A stretch of 64,000 bases of DNA, taken from contig NJBI01000008.1 in NCBI GenBank assembly GCA_005222975.1, positions 23,168 to 87,167 of the forward strand, given 5' to 3'. The stretch's first letter is position 1. Each line of letters opens with the position of its first letter. Both the position numbers and the translations under genes were made by a program. Source of the DNA: Promethearchaeota archaeon Loki_b31 (GTDB taxonomy: Archaea > Asgardarchaeota > Lokiarchaeia > Sigyniarchaeales > SOKP01). Shown here in pieces: positions 1 to 8,248 of the stretch. The notes under the pieces were generated by a model that ran no database searches, had not been told where the DNA came from, and saw nothing but the letters and a program-made list of their open reading frames with translations.

Positions 1-2
1 CC

Positions 3-422
3 CTTTTAGAAAACAAAACTTACGTTATTAATTATCAATTCAGCGGTTCAATACCTAAACCGTTAGGTTTTCGGAATTTATTCTACATGGCGTATTATTT
101 AGAAACTGCAAGAGTTTGGAAAGGAAATCTAACGCAAAGAGTAGAGTTTAAATTATTTGGTAAGCTTCCTATATATTGTACAGTAGCGAGGTATGGGGAG
201 TACGATGGGGATTGGCAAATCTCAGATATTCAAGGAGGGCAAAGTGTTATATTAGAATGGAATAAAGGAAAAGTTGACATGGTGTATGTAGGAATTAGCT
301 ATTACGGATCTACATCCGATGATGTCTTTGGAATCGTTGCTATAGTCGTTCTTAATGGCTTGGCGTATATAGCAATAATAAGCGGTGTAGTAATATGGAT
401 AAAAAGAAAGAAAAGGAACTAA
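3..422 (+). CDS. C-terminal part of a membrane-anchored protein (5' end outside window)
   Basis: The reading frame is open from the first bases of the window, and its first ATG is at 87. The residues before that ATG look like continuous protein, so this is the 3' end of a longer gene rather than a 111-aa protein. The visible part is a hydrophilic, aromatic-rich region, probably extracytoplasmic, then one C-terminal membrane helix (around VFGIVAIVVLNGLAYIAII) and a short basic tail (WIKRKKRN) that should lie in the cytoplasm. That is the layout of a cell-surface protein anchored at its C-terminus. No enzymatic motif is visible and I do not recognise the family. Confidence 0.55.
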   Translation, partial: LLENKTYVINYQFSGSIPKPLGFRNLFYMAYYLETARVWKGNLTQRVEFKLFGKLPIYCTVARYGEYDGDWQISDIQGGQSVILEWNKGKVDMVYVGISYYGSTSDDVFGIVAIVVLNGLAYIAIISGVVIWIKRKKRN

Positions 423-560
423 TTACTTATCTCTAAAGCTCATTATTTTTATTATTTTTGAGTTTAGCAAAAATTTAGGTTTTAAAAAACAATATTAACT
501 AATCAAACTTTTTTTGATATTAATCAATACTATTATTATATCCATTAAAAGTGGTTTTAA

Positions 561-1778
561 ATGTTTGATTATAAATCGTATAAAGATGTTGATTTAAAAG
601 GAAAAAAAGTTTTGATGAGAGTCGATATCAACTCTAATATCGACATTGAAAACAATAGAATTCGCGAATCACCTCGTATTCATGCTTTAATTCCGTCATT
701 AGAAGAATTAAAAGATAGTGCTGTAGTAATTATGGCACATCAATCTCGCCCAGGAGCTAAAGATTTTACTTCTTTGGAAATGCATGCCGAAGAAATACGA
801 AAACTATTAGATCGTCCTGTAATATATGTAGAAGATGTTTTTGGAGAAAAGGCAATACATGCAATAAAAGATCTCAAAACAGGGGAAGTTTTAGTTCTTA
901 ATAATGTGCGAACCTGGGAACTTGAAACTAAACAATTTAAAGATTTCTCCGAAGCTGAAGAATTAGAAATGATTCAAACTCTTGCGCCATTATTCGATTA
1001 TTTCATCGCAGATGCGTTTGGTGCGGCCCATAGAGCACAACCTTCGATAATTGGATGGCCTACCTTACTTGCAGGTCCTACGACAGTTAAAGAATTTAAA
1101 TACATGAGTAAAATAATAGAAAGCCCAGAAAAACCTATGGTCATGCTTATTGGAGGAGCGAAAGCAATAGATAAATTTAAAGCTATGAAATTTAATTTTG
1201 AAAACGATAAACTTGATTACGCACTTTGCTCCGGTTTAACGGCAATCTTAATTATGGAAGCTATAGGAATCGAAACTGGGGAACCTAATAAGGCGGCAAT
1301 AGCAAAAGATTTAGACAAAGCAAAAGAGGACATCAAGGACACATACGAAAAATTCAAAGATAAGATAATTTTACCAAAAGACTTGGTAATTGACGATAAT
1401 GGCAACAGAAAAGCAATTAATATCGACGAATTAAAGAAATATAATGCCGTAACTGGTGATATTGGACCTAAAACTACGGAAGAATTCAAAAGTATAATCA
1501 TTAAAGCTAAAACTATCATCGCTAACGGCCCACCAGGAATATTTGAAAAAGAAGTGTTTAGAAAAGGAACTTTTGATATGGTTGAAGCAATGGCTGAAGC
1601 TGCTAAAACAGGGGGAGCACTTGCCGTAATTGGAGGCGGCGAAATGGGAACTGCAGCAGAAATGTCTGGATATGCAAAAGATGTTTCATTTATTTCTACT
1701 GGTGGAGGCGCATTGTTAGAAATATTATCTGGAAAGGATGTACCAATGGTAAGAGCTCTAAGAGAAAAAAAACCATAA
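561..1778 (+). CDS. pgk: Phosphoglycerate kinase
   Basis: Phosphoglycerate kinase interconverts 1,3-bisphosphoglycerate + ADP and 3-phosphoglycerate + ATP in cytosolic glycolysis/gluconeogenesis. The 405-aa length is normal for the archaeal enzyme. Visible family signatures are the N-terminal substrate-binding stretch KKVLMRVDINSNI, the AHQSRPG segment, the DAFGAAHRAQPS substrate loop, the hinge LIGGAKAIDKF, and the C-terminal nucleotide-binding segments IIANGPPGIFEKE and VIGGGEMGTAAE. The ATG at 561 follows a GGT-containing purine-rich stretch. It is a single gene followed by a T8 run. Nothing looks damaged. Confidence 0.97.
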   Translation: MFDYKSYKDVDLKGKKVLMRVDINSNIDIENNRIRESPRIHALIPSLEELKDSAVVIMAHQSRPGAKDFTSLEMHAEEIRKLLDRPVIYVEDVFGEKAIHAIKDLKTGEVLVLNNVRTWELETKQFKDFSEAEELEMIQTLAPLFDYFIADAFGAAHRAQPSIIGWPTLLAGPTTVKEFKYMSKIIESPEKPMVMLIGGAKAIDKFKAMKFNFENDKLDYALCSGLTAILIMEAIGIETGEPNKAAIAKDLDKAKEDIKDTYEKFKDKIILPKDLVIDDNGNRKAINIDELKKYNAVTGDIGPKTTEEFKSIIIKAKTIIANGPPGIFEKEVFRKGTFDMVEAMAEAAKTGGALAVIGGGEMGTAAEMSGYAKDVSFISTGGGALLEILSGKDVPMVRALREKKP

Positions 1779-1795
1779 AATAATACTTTATTTAA

Positions 1796-1803
1796 TTTTT
1801 TTT
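1796..1803 (+). terminator. T8 tract after pgk
   Basis: Eight consecutive T lie about 18 bp after the pgk stop and before the next gene. Oligo-T tracts on the non-template strand terminate archaeal transcription without needing a hairpin. There is no strong stem upstream, so the call rests on position and T count. Confidence 0.45.
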
Positions 1804-1851
1804 ACTATTTTATTACCTAAAAAAGTAAATCATCTCTAATATTAAATTAAG

Positions 1852-2487
1852 ATGAAAAATCTAGAATATTTTATTTGGGATTTTGACGGAACTTTATTTA
1901 ATACATATCCTGCCATTGCCTTAACAATAGTAAATCTGATAAAAAAAATTTATAATAAAGATTTAAATTTTAACAATGTCAAAGAATTGTGTCAAGATAG
2001 TCTTTATTCTTGTTTTAATCAAATATCAAGAGAGTTAAATATTAATAGAGAAAAACTTCAACAAGAATTTGCTCGTGAATATTCAAATACTAAAGAAAGT
2101 GAAGAACCACCTTTTTCTGGTGCGATAGAAATTCTTAAATTTATTAGAAATAAAGGAGGAAAAAATTTTATTGTTACTCATCGAGGAAAAAAAAAATTAT
2201 ATAAACTTTTAAAATATTACAAAATAAGGCATCTTTTTGAAGATATCATAACACATGAACATGGGTATCCCAAAAAACCGAACCCTACATCATTTCTTTA
2301 TCTGATTGAGAAATATAAAATTCCTAGAGAAAATATACTCTCGATTGGTGATCGAGATATTGATATTCAGGCTGCTAGAAAAATTAATATAAATTCTTGC
2401 TATTTTAATCCTAATGGAAAAATTAATCATTTAGCCGATTTAAACATAAGAAGTTTTTTTGAGTTAAAAAAGAAACTCAATCCATAA
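1852..2487 (+). CDS. HAD-superfamily phosphatase (phosphoglycolate-phosphatase-like)
   Basis: Predicted cytosolic Mg-dependent phosphohydrolase. Motif I is WDFDGTLFNT (nucleophile Asp10, acid/base Asp12), a Thr sits in IVTHRGKK (motif II), a Lys in YPKKPNP (motif III), and motif IV is IGDRDIDIQAAR. The helical cap between motifs I and II places it in the Gph/PGP-like subfamily I. At 211 aa it is a normal length. The substrate cannot be read from sequence; phosphoglycolate or another small phosphomonoester is plausible. It stands alone between pgk and a tRNA gene. Confidence 0.85.
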   Translation: MKNLEYFIWDFDGTLFNTYPAIALTIVNLIKKIYNKDLNFNNVKELCQDSLYSCFNQISRELNINREKLQQEFAREYSNTKESEEPPFSGAIEILKFIRNKGGKNFIVTHRGKKKLYKLLKYYKIRHLFEDIITHEHGYPKKPNPTSFLYLIEKYKIPRENILSIGDRDIDIQAARKININSCYFNPNGKINHLADLNIRSFFELKKKLNP

Positions 2488-2625
2488 TGGTTTCTTGAAT
2501 CTACAATTATTCATATAAATTTAAATATTACATAATTTCACAAGAAAACTAATAAAATATTTATTTTTTAATAATATAAAATACATATCTCTAAGTTTAG
2601 TATTTTTTATACTAAAATTAAACAC

Positions 2626-2700
2626 GGGCCAATGGTCTAGTGGTATGACATCTGCTTGACGTGCAGAAGGTCGGGAGTTCAATCCTCCCTTGGCCCACCA
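2626..2700 (+). tRNA. tRNA-Val (anticodon GAC), CCA encoded
   Basis: A full cloverleaf can be drawn: acceptor GGGCCAA pairs with TTGGCCC, the anticodon stem TCTGC pairs with GCAGA around loop TTGACGT (anticodon GAC, valine), and the T arm contains GTTCAATCC. The 3' CCA (2698-2700) is encoded in the DNA. No intron. An AT-rich TATA-like stretch lies about 45 bp upstream. Confidence 0.95.
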
Positions 2701-2725
2701 AATTACAGAAAAGAATTAGATTAAA

Positions 2726-3205
2726 ATGCCATTAAAATTTCGCTGGTCATCTAAGGAATATATATCGGTTGCTTTTATGCTATTCGGTGCTTGTGGGCTT
2801 TTCCAGTTATTTTTTATATTTGTAGCTCAATACTTTTTAGGCGTAGGTAATCATCTTGTTGTAATCCTAATCCCTATTGGAGCAACAGTAGCCTTATTTT
2901 TTGGCGTGGTTATTATTTTTGAATCGTTTGCTCAAGTCGAAAGAAAGAAAAAATTAAAAACTCAATTTAGTAAATCGCGACAAAACATTTCGAAAATTCA
3001 AAAATTCTTGTATTTTCCAATTGTGAGACCTTTAATTATAACTTTCCCTATTTTTACTATTCTATTTTTTAGTACATATGGAGTATGTTATACTTTCTTA
3101 AACAATAGCATGTCATTTTTAATTGCGGAGAATTTAGCCACATTAATTTCCTTACTAATAGCTAATTATATTGAGAAAAAATACGCAAGAATCCAAAGAT
3201 ATTAA
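2726..3205 (+). CDS. Four-helix membrane protein of unknown function
   Basis: A 159-aa protein with about four predicted membrane segments in two hairpins (residues ~13-37, 42-66, 97-120 and 125-147). The hairpins are separated by a basic, Lys/Arg/Gln-rich cytosolic loop (VERKKKLKTQFSKSRQNISK). The C-terminus is short and basic. It starts with ATG 26 bp after the tRNA-Val gene, so the two may be co-transcribed. I see no catalytic or transport motif and do not recognise the family. Confidence 0.65.
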   Translation: MPLKFRWSSKEYISVAFMLFGACGLFQLFFIFVAQYFLGVGNHLVVILIPIGATVALFFGVVIIFESFAQVERKKKLKTQFSKSRQNISKIQKFLYFPIVRPLIITFPIFTILFFSTYGVCYTFLNNSMSFLIAENLATLISLLIANYIEKKYARIQRY

Positions 3206-3360
3206 ATAAATTTGAGAGATTAAAAAAAACTGTATATAAATCAACAATTTTAATTTTCTAACTCAGTTAAAATTTAAATATTAAAGTAATTAAAAATTAA
3301 TTACAGTTCATATTTAATAGGAACTTTTAAATTATATTACGATTATTAAGATTTTTGAAT

Positions 3361-4206
3361 ATGAAGAAAATAGAAGTTCGTTGCCCCTCATGTGCCGGTA
3401 GAGGCTTTATTGAAGTTTCTGAAGAAAAGGTAGGAAAAGTTGAAAGAGGGGTGTTTGCAGTAAATGTGTCGGAAGGAATTATTTGTGAGCATTCTTTCGT
3501 TGCTTATATAGATAAGAACTTCATGGTGAGAGACACATTCATAACAGATTTCCAATTAGAAGTTCCTGATATAATTCCTAAAAAAAGTATAGAACCTAAG
3601 GCCTCCGCTCAACTTGATTCAATTAATGTAAGTTTAATCAAACTTAATTTGTCTGCTTCTTTAATCGCTTACATAATTAGGGCTATTTTACATAAGAGAA
3701 AGATCGTTTTAATTTTTGACCAGCTATTTATGTTTGATGATGTTCGAAGGTTTTTTGACTATATAACAAGAAATTCTTTTGAAACTGAGCTTGTTGTCAT
3801 TTCAGAAGATCAATATAATAGCGAAAGTTATAACGATTATATTGTCTTTAACCGTAAGGATGTTATAAAGGACGATGATGGTATTATTGATGTAAAAAAA
3901 TTAGGCGTAGAAAGAGCCTTGGTTCAGAAATTTTTTGAGGAATATGAGCCAATACCCAGTTTAATATATCTACAAAATGGACTTCAAAAAGCTTACGAAT
4001 TATCTGAAACGATAGCAGACATAGTTAAAGGTTTAAAAAAGAAAGAGCAGGTTTATTCGAAAAAAATAATTAAAGATTTATCTAAAATTCACAATGTAAA
4101 AATCCAATTAACATATCTCAATTTTCTTTTTAAAATCGTTGAGAATTATTTCAAGATTGAGGTTCCTAAATCTTCAAAGGTTTCAAATTTTCTTGGAACT
4201 TTGTAA
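3361..4206 (+). CDS. Zinc-ribbon-containing protein of unknown function
   Basis: The N-terminus carries a Cys pair (VRCPSCAGRG, residues ~7-16) and a later C-x-H pair (GIICEHSFVAYIDKNF) that could together bind one zinc. The rest is a mixed alpha/beta cytosolic region ending in helices. A TTG six bases upstream (3355) is in frame, but ATG at 3361 sits directly before the conserved-looking start MKKIEVRC, so I chose the ATG. No operon partner. I recognise the general Asgard look (Cys pair, then EHSFVAYIDKNF) but cannot name a function; regulatory or signalling roles are possible. Confidence 0.7.
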   Translation: MKKIEVRCPSCAGRGFIEVSEEKVGKVERGVFAVNVSEGIICEHSFVAYIDKNFMVRDTFITDFQLEVPDIIPKKSIEPKASAQLDSINVSLIKLNLSASLIAYIIRAILHKRKIVLIFDQLFMFDDVRRFFDYITRNSFETELVVISEDQYNSESYNDYIVFNRKDVIKDDDGIIDVKKLGVERALVQKFFEEYEPIPSLIYLQNGLQKAYELSETIADIVKGLKKKEQVYSKKIIKDLSKIHNVKIQLTYLNFLFKIVENYFKIEVPKSSKVSNFLGTL

Positions 4207-4289
4207 GGAAGCTTTTTTCTATTTTTAGAATTCAAGTGATACAGATCGTGAAACAATCCTTTCACGAAGTTTTGTAAAATCGTAAAAGT

Positions 4290-5081
4290 CTATTTATTTG
4301 GTTTCCGACAGCGTATAATCAAAAAATAGGGTATAATTGTGCTATCATGCTCCCCTGGAAAATTTTTTAAAATTTCATCATCGGGATAAGGTTCGCAAAA
4401 TTCCTCTAAAACTAAACCTTTTGCTATCAATAAATTAAGCCATTCTGATAGTATCATATTAAATCGGGGAATTCTAAATTTCCTCATTTTATCGGTCATA
4501 TCTTTTGGAGCCGCTCCAAAGATCCATTCTTCAATCTCACCATTAAACTTTTTAAAATAGTCCCCTACAATTAATCCAATCCTTCTACCTTCTTCATCCT
4601 TAACCCATTCCCATTTAGGTGTTGCAAAACAAGGATGAGAAATTGAAAATTGGAAGAAACCACCGGGCTTTATAACTCTATAGGCTTCAGCTATTGCTAT
4701 TTCGGTTTCTGCGATATCCATCAAACTCATTGTAGCTACTGCAAAATCAAAATTGTTATCTGGATATGGAAGCTCTGTTGCACTTGCAACTTCATAAATA
4801 ATTCCTAATGGTTCTTGCTGTTCTTTTTCTTTTGCATATTTGATAAACACTTTAGAAATGTCAATTGCCGTTAATTTTGCTCCTTTTTTTGCAGAAATTC
4901 TAGTGTTGTATCCTTCTCCACTACCAATGTCTAACCCTTTTAAGTTTACAATATCGGGTAGTATTTTAAAAAAAGCTGGTGAATTAATTAAATCTCTGCA
5001 TCGATCATATCCCATTCTGGCGAGTCTTGTCCAATTTTCTGCATTTTCATCCCAGTATTTACTAACTTCTTTATCATCCAT
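4290..5081 (-). CDS. Class I SAM-dependent methyltransferase
   Basis: The Rossmann methyltransferase core is visible: motif I GLDIGSGEGYNTRIS (SAM binding, residues ~49-63), an acidic residue at the end of strand 2 (TAIDIS), motif IV FDFAVATMSLMDI, and the post-motif region YRVIKPGGFFQFSISHPCF. This is the Methyltransf_11/UbiE-like small-molecule type. The C-terminal ~100 residues (WIFGAAPKDMTD, HDSTIIPYFLIIRCRK) form a substrate-specific lid. The substrate is unknown. It is 263 aa, complete, starts at ATG, and is divergent from the tRNA-Gly gene upstream. Confidence 0.88.
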   Translation of the reverse strand: MDDKEVSKYWDENAENWTRLARMGYDRCRDLINSPAFFKILPDIVNLKGLDIGSGEGYNTRISAKKGAKLTAIDISKVFIKYAKEKEQQEPLGIIYEVASATELPYPDNNFDFAVATMSLMDIAETEIAIAEAYRVIKPGGFFQFSISHPCFATPKWEWVKDEEGRRIGLIVGDYFKKFNGEIEEWIFGAAPKDMTDKMRKFRIPRFNMILSEWLNLLIAKGLVLEEFCEPYPDDEILKNFPGEHDSTIIPYFLIIRCRKPNK

Positions 5082-5161
5082 CTGAAATTACCTCATCTTC
5101 TCATACATCTTATTAGGTAATCATTTTAGTTTAAAAAAGATATAAGAAATATTGAAAAAAA

Positions 5162-5293
5162 TGCGCCGCCCGGGAATCGAACCCGGGTCACCAAGTTGGC
5201 AACCTGTTTTACCCATATTGCTTTGCAACATTGGTGTATACTGACCAATCTACATTCTATTAAGATATTTAATAGAATCTATACTAGCAGCGC
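5162..5293 (-). tRNA. tRNA-Gly (anticodon GCC) with two non-canonical introns
   Basis: Read on the minus strand, the acceptor GCGCTGC pairs with 3' GCGGCGC (one T:G wobble), the T arm is CCGGG-TTCGATT-CCCGG, and the exonic anticodon arm is CCAAG-TTGCCAA-CTTGG (anticodon GCC, glycine). The gene is 132 bp, so about 56 nt are extra. One 29-nt insert lies in the D loop between two copies of TAGATT and contains a perfect 10-bp stem (ATTCTATTAA/TTAATAGAAT). A second insert of about 27 nt lies inside the 5' strand of the anticodon stem, before the anticodon. Removing both gives a ~76-nt cloverleaf with the TAGTATAG D-arm start typical of archaeal tRNA-Gly. No encoded CCA. Exact splice points are ambiguous because of the repeated ends. 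Confidence 0.85.
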
Positions 5294-5387
5294 TTTTTAG
5301 TATAAGTCGTTTAACGATATAAAAAATATATTAAGAAATTAAAATTTATTGCTTTAATAGGAGTTAATATAAAGAAGGTAATAAGGT

Positions 5388-6251
5388 TTAATTTCTTAAT
5401 TCAAAATTCACTTCTACATTAGATGTAATACCCAATTTACTTGCTTTTTTCCTTATATATTTTATTCTGTGTTCTTTTAGCCAATCTGAAATTATGAAAG
5501 CTGGAATTATAGGAATAACTATAACCAATGGAAACGGGACAAACACAATTAATAGCATAATGAATAACGTTAAAGAAAGGTCATTTGCAAGTTGAGGTAT
5601 AAATAAATTCATAAAATCAATATAGGAAAGTATTACTGATACTCCAGCGTAACCTTTTAAAAACTGTCCGTACCATCTTCCAACAGATCTGATTTCAGCA
5701 GGTTTATTTGAATCTTCTGCTCTTTTTAAGTTAGAATATAATATACCGGAATCCTTTAGAAACCACGTACTTGAAAATACCAAACTCGCTATACCAATTG
5801 TTAGCATTAATAAAGCTAAAAACGTGGTTAGGTCATCAAGAAAACTATCTGGATCTGATCCAACTGATAGTGAGATAACCCAACGTGTAGTTAAAAGCAA
5901 GGACAAGTTGATTGCCATTAGTGCTGAAAATATTCCTTCAGAAAAAAATTTAAATCCTTTAAAATCCTTGTTATATATCCCATATTCCACTTTAGATCCA
6001 AATATTCTTTTATGAGTAAAAAGAAGGATCGGAGCAAAAACATATCCTCCTATTAATACCCCTAAAATTGATGATAAAGGTAAAATCACTATAAAAATCA
6101 ACCCAATTTCAATTCCAATATCTGATATTGGGATAAAATAAGTTAAGTTTAAGCTAGGAAGGAATTTTGATAATGCAATAGATAAAATTATAATAAAAAT
6201 GCAATAGAAGATATAAATGATTATAGGTTTTGAATACTTAGATTTTAACAT
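5388..6251 (-). CDS. Polytopic membrane protein of unknown function
   Basis: A 287-aa integral membrane protein with six or seven hydrophobic segments (first at residues ~9-30, then ~43-75, 108-130, 145-165, 198-222 and a long one near 230-258). It ends in a basic cytosolic tail (EHRIKYIRKKASK). No transporter signature or catalytic motif is seen. It is followed within 35 bp of non-coding DNA by the PfkB kinase gene on the same strand, so co-transcription from the kinase gene is possible. Confidence 0.6.
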   Translation of the reverse strand: MLKSKYSKPIIIYIFYCIFIIILSIALSKFLPSLNLTYFIPISDIGIEIGLIFIVILPLSSILGVLIGGYVFAPILLFTHKRIFGSKVEYGIYNKDFKGFKFFSEGIFSALMAINLSLLLTTRWVISLSVGSDPDSFLDDLTTFLALLMLTIGIASLVFSSTWFLKDSGILYSNLKRAEDSNKPAEIRSVGRWYGQFLKGYAGVSVILSYIDFMNLFIPQLANDLSLTLFIMLLIVFVPFPLVIVIPIIPAFIISDWLKEHRIKYIRKKASKLGITSNVEVNFELRN

Positions 6252-6284
6252 TTCAAATCAAAAATTTTTATGAAATTTATTCAA

Positions 6285-7292
6285 TTAAACAATCTTTGAA
6301 ACTTTTTGTTTTATCTCATTATTATCGATAAAGACTTCTAATTCACTTAAGCTATTAGGTAAGCCCTCTCGAACCCCAGTCTCTTTGCTTTCTAAGTAAG
6401 ACATTGCTGTTGCCATCTTAGAAGATTTCTCTAGACTAAACTCGTTTAGTTGGGATATTAGAAGCCCGCTTAGAAAAGCATCTCCTGCTCCTGTGGTGTC
6501 TTCTACCGGCCCCTCATAAATTGAACTGTTCACAATGTGTTTACCATCAGATATAATTGAGCCATTGGGACCATCGGTAATTGAAATTAATTTTATTCCA
6601 AGATCTAAAAAAGTATGAATCATATGAACTATATCTGTCTCGCTTGTAAACTCTTGAGCCTCTTCTTTATTTAATGAAACTACATTTGAGTTTGAAATAA
6701 GAATTTTTGCCCATTTTGGGTTGTTTTTTATAATTGACATGCTGGGTGCGGCAAATACTTTACCACCGTTTTCTAAAGTGAGCGTCAGTGCTTTCTCAAT
6801 TGCTCTACAACCATTTTCGGTAGTTAACGATGTCCAAGCAAACGCTTTAATATTTTGAAACAAATCGGCTTTCACATCCTCAGGTTTTAACATGTTATTT
6901 GCGCCTTTATACGCAAGAATACTTCTGTCTTTTCCCCACTCAGTTTTTAAAATTACTGAGAACGCCGTACAATCATCATCAGTTTGAATGACACTTGAAA
7001 GATCTACTCCTCTTTTTTTCATATCTTCTAGACAAATACTTGCCGAAAAGTCGTTCCCTAATACTCCAAGATAAGCGCTTTTTAACCCCAACATCGCACA
7101 ATTTGACGCAATATTGGCAGCAGAACCTCCAGGGACAAATAGAACGCCATCGACATTCAGTTTGCGACTGTATTCAATTGCAGTGTATTTTTTAACAATT
7201 TCTTTATCAAACAATTCAAATCTAAGGATATCCTTAACTTGTAGCATACAATCAAGAGTACAACTACCAATCGTTATTAATTCTGGATTCAT
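6285..7292 (-). CDS. PfkB-family carbohydrate kinase
   Basis: Ribokinase/PfkB fold sugar or nucleoside kinase. Visible are the N-terminal substrate-binding glycine motif (VPGGSAANIASNCAMLG), the mid-protein SLNKEEAQEF segment, and the C-terminal PfkB signature EDTTGAGDAFLSGLL, which contains the anion hole and catalytic Asp. Length about 335 aa fits the family. A GTG at 7301 is in frame, but ATG 7292 begins directly at MNPELITIGSCTLDC, which aligns with the usual family start, so I chose it. The physiological sugar cannot be read from sequence. Confidence 0.9.
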   Translation of the reverse strand: MNPELITIGSCTLDCMLQVKDILRFELFDKEIVKKYTAIEYSRKLNVDGVLFVPGGSAANIASNCAMLGLKSAYLGVLGNDFSASICLEDMKKRGVDLSSVIQTDDDCTAFSVILKTEWGKDRSILAYKGANNMLKPEDVKADLFQNIKAFAWTSLTTENGCRAIEKALTLTLENGGKVFAAPSMSIIKNNPKWAKILISNSNVVSLNKEEAQEFTSETDIVHMIHTFLDLGIKLISITDGPNGSIISDGKHIVNSSIYEGPVEDTTGAGDAFLSGLLISQLNEFSLEKSSKMATAMSYLESKETGVREGLPNSLSELEVFIDNNEIKQKVSKIV

Positions 7293-7394
7293 TTTTAACA
7301 CTTTTAAATATTGAATTAGAGAATAAATTAAAAATAGAGTTTAAGCTTAAATAATTTTGCTTGGTAGTCAAAAAGGGAAACTTAAAAAAAAAAT

Positions 7395-8021
7395 CTAATC
7401 TCGCGACTTCAATTTGTTTAATTCTTCTTCTAATTCTTTTACCTTTCCATCGGGATCAACCGAAGGTAATGCTCCACCTACTTCAACTTGTATCTCCGCA
7501 TCGATTTCGCCTAATATCTCCATAACTTGTTTATCAGTAACTGCTGTATCGAGAGTCATGTCGTCTATTCCATCAGATGTTATCTCTTCAACAACAGAAA
7601 AATCTTCCATGTCAATACCAATTGTGGTCATCAAGTCTGTAAGCTGAGGAACCGATAACTGATTTTTTAATGCACCTAAGCTATTGGCAATACCTTGCAT
7701 GATAACGGAAATATCTTTAACAGCGTTAGCCTGTTCCAACTTAAATACCATTCCTTCTAAGTTAGTTCTGAAATGGTCAATCGCTCTAGCTTGTTTTTTA
7801 ACTTGAAGATAATTTCGCGCGTGAAATTCTGAACCTTCCATATCACCCGCTTTTCGAAGTCTTACGGCTTTATCTCTCGCTTGTTTAGCCGTCATTTCCA
7901 TTTTTCTAGTTTGTCTCGCCAATCTTTTGTTAAAAACCTTTAATTTGACGGTTGCTGAACGAACAGAATCGCTTTTTTGGCCACCTGAGAGCCATTTTGA
8001 CATATCCTTGAGAAAACCCAT
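7395..8021 (-). CDS. ESCRT-III subunit (Snf7/CHMP family)
   Basis: ESCRT-III proteins polymerise on membranes and drive scission, for example in Asgard cell division or vesiculation. The 208-aa protein has the Snf7 layout: a basic N-terminal helical hairpin (VFNKRLARQTRKMEMTAKQA, then RDKAVRLRKAGD and ARNYLQVKKQARAIDHFR), followed by acidic C-terminal helices (VVEEITSDGIDDM). It ends in ELEEELNKLKS, which resembles the MIM1 peptide that binds the MIT domain of Vps4. It is transcribed divergently from the vps4 gene across a 227-bp gap. Confidence 0.92.
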   Translation of the reverse strand: MGFLKDMSKWLSGGQKSDSVRSATVKLKVFNKRLARQTRKMEMTAKQARDKAVRLRKAGDMEGSEFHARNYLQVKKQARAIDHFRTNLEGMVFKLEQANAVKDISVIMQGIANSLGALKNQLSVPQLTDLMTTIGIDMEDFSVVEEITSDGIDDMTLDTAVTDKQVMEILGEIDAEIQVEVGGALPSVDPDGKVKELEEELNKLKSRD

Positions 8022-8248
8022 ATCTTATATCATCAATTTTTTCGTTATTACTATATAATAATATTAAAAATTCAAGATTATATAATTTTTTGTTGTAGAC
8101 CAATGTTTACAATACAATTTTAAAGAGAAAATTTGATATATTTGGATGTATTAATAAATAAAATAAGTATCGAACTAGATTATCTATAAATATTAATAAT
8201 TTTTTAAGATAAACAAGATAAATAAATAATTTAAAAAGGTAATTATCA
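8022..8248. promoter_or_regulatory. Shared divergent promoter region, snf7 / vps4
   Basis: This 227-bp AT-rich gap separates the divergently transcribed ESCRT-III and Vps4 genes and so must hold both promoters. TATA-like boxes are visible toward vps4 (TCTATAAATATT near 8180-8191) and toward snf7 (AT-rich stretch near 8050-8090). AAAAAGGTAA just before the TTG start of vps4 is a Shine-Dalgarno-like site that supports that start. The boxes are assigned by eye. Confidence 0.4.
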
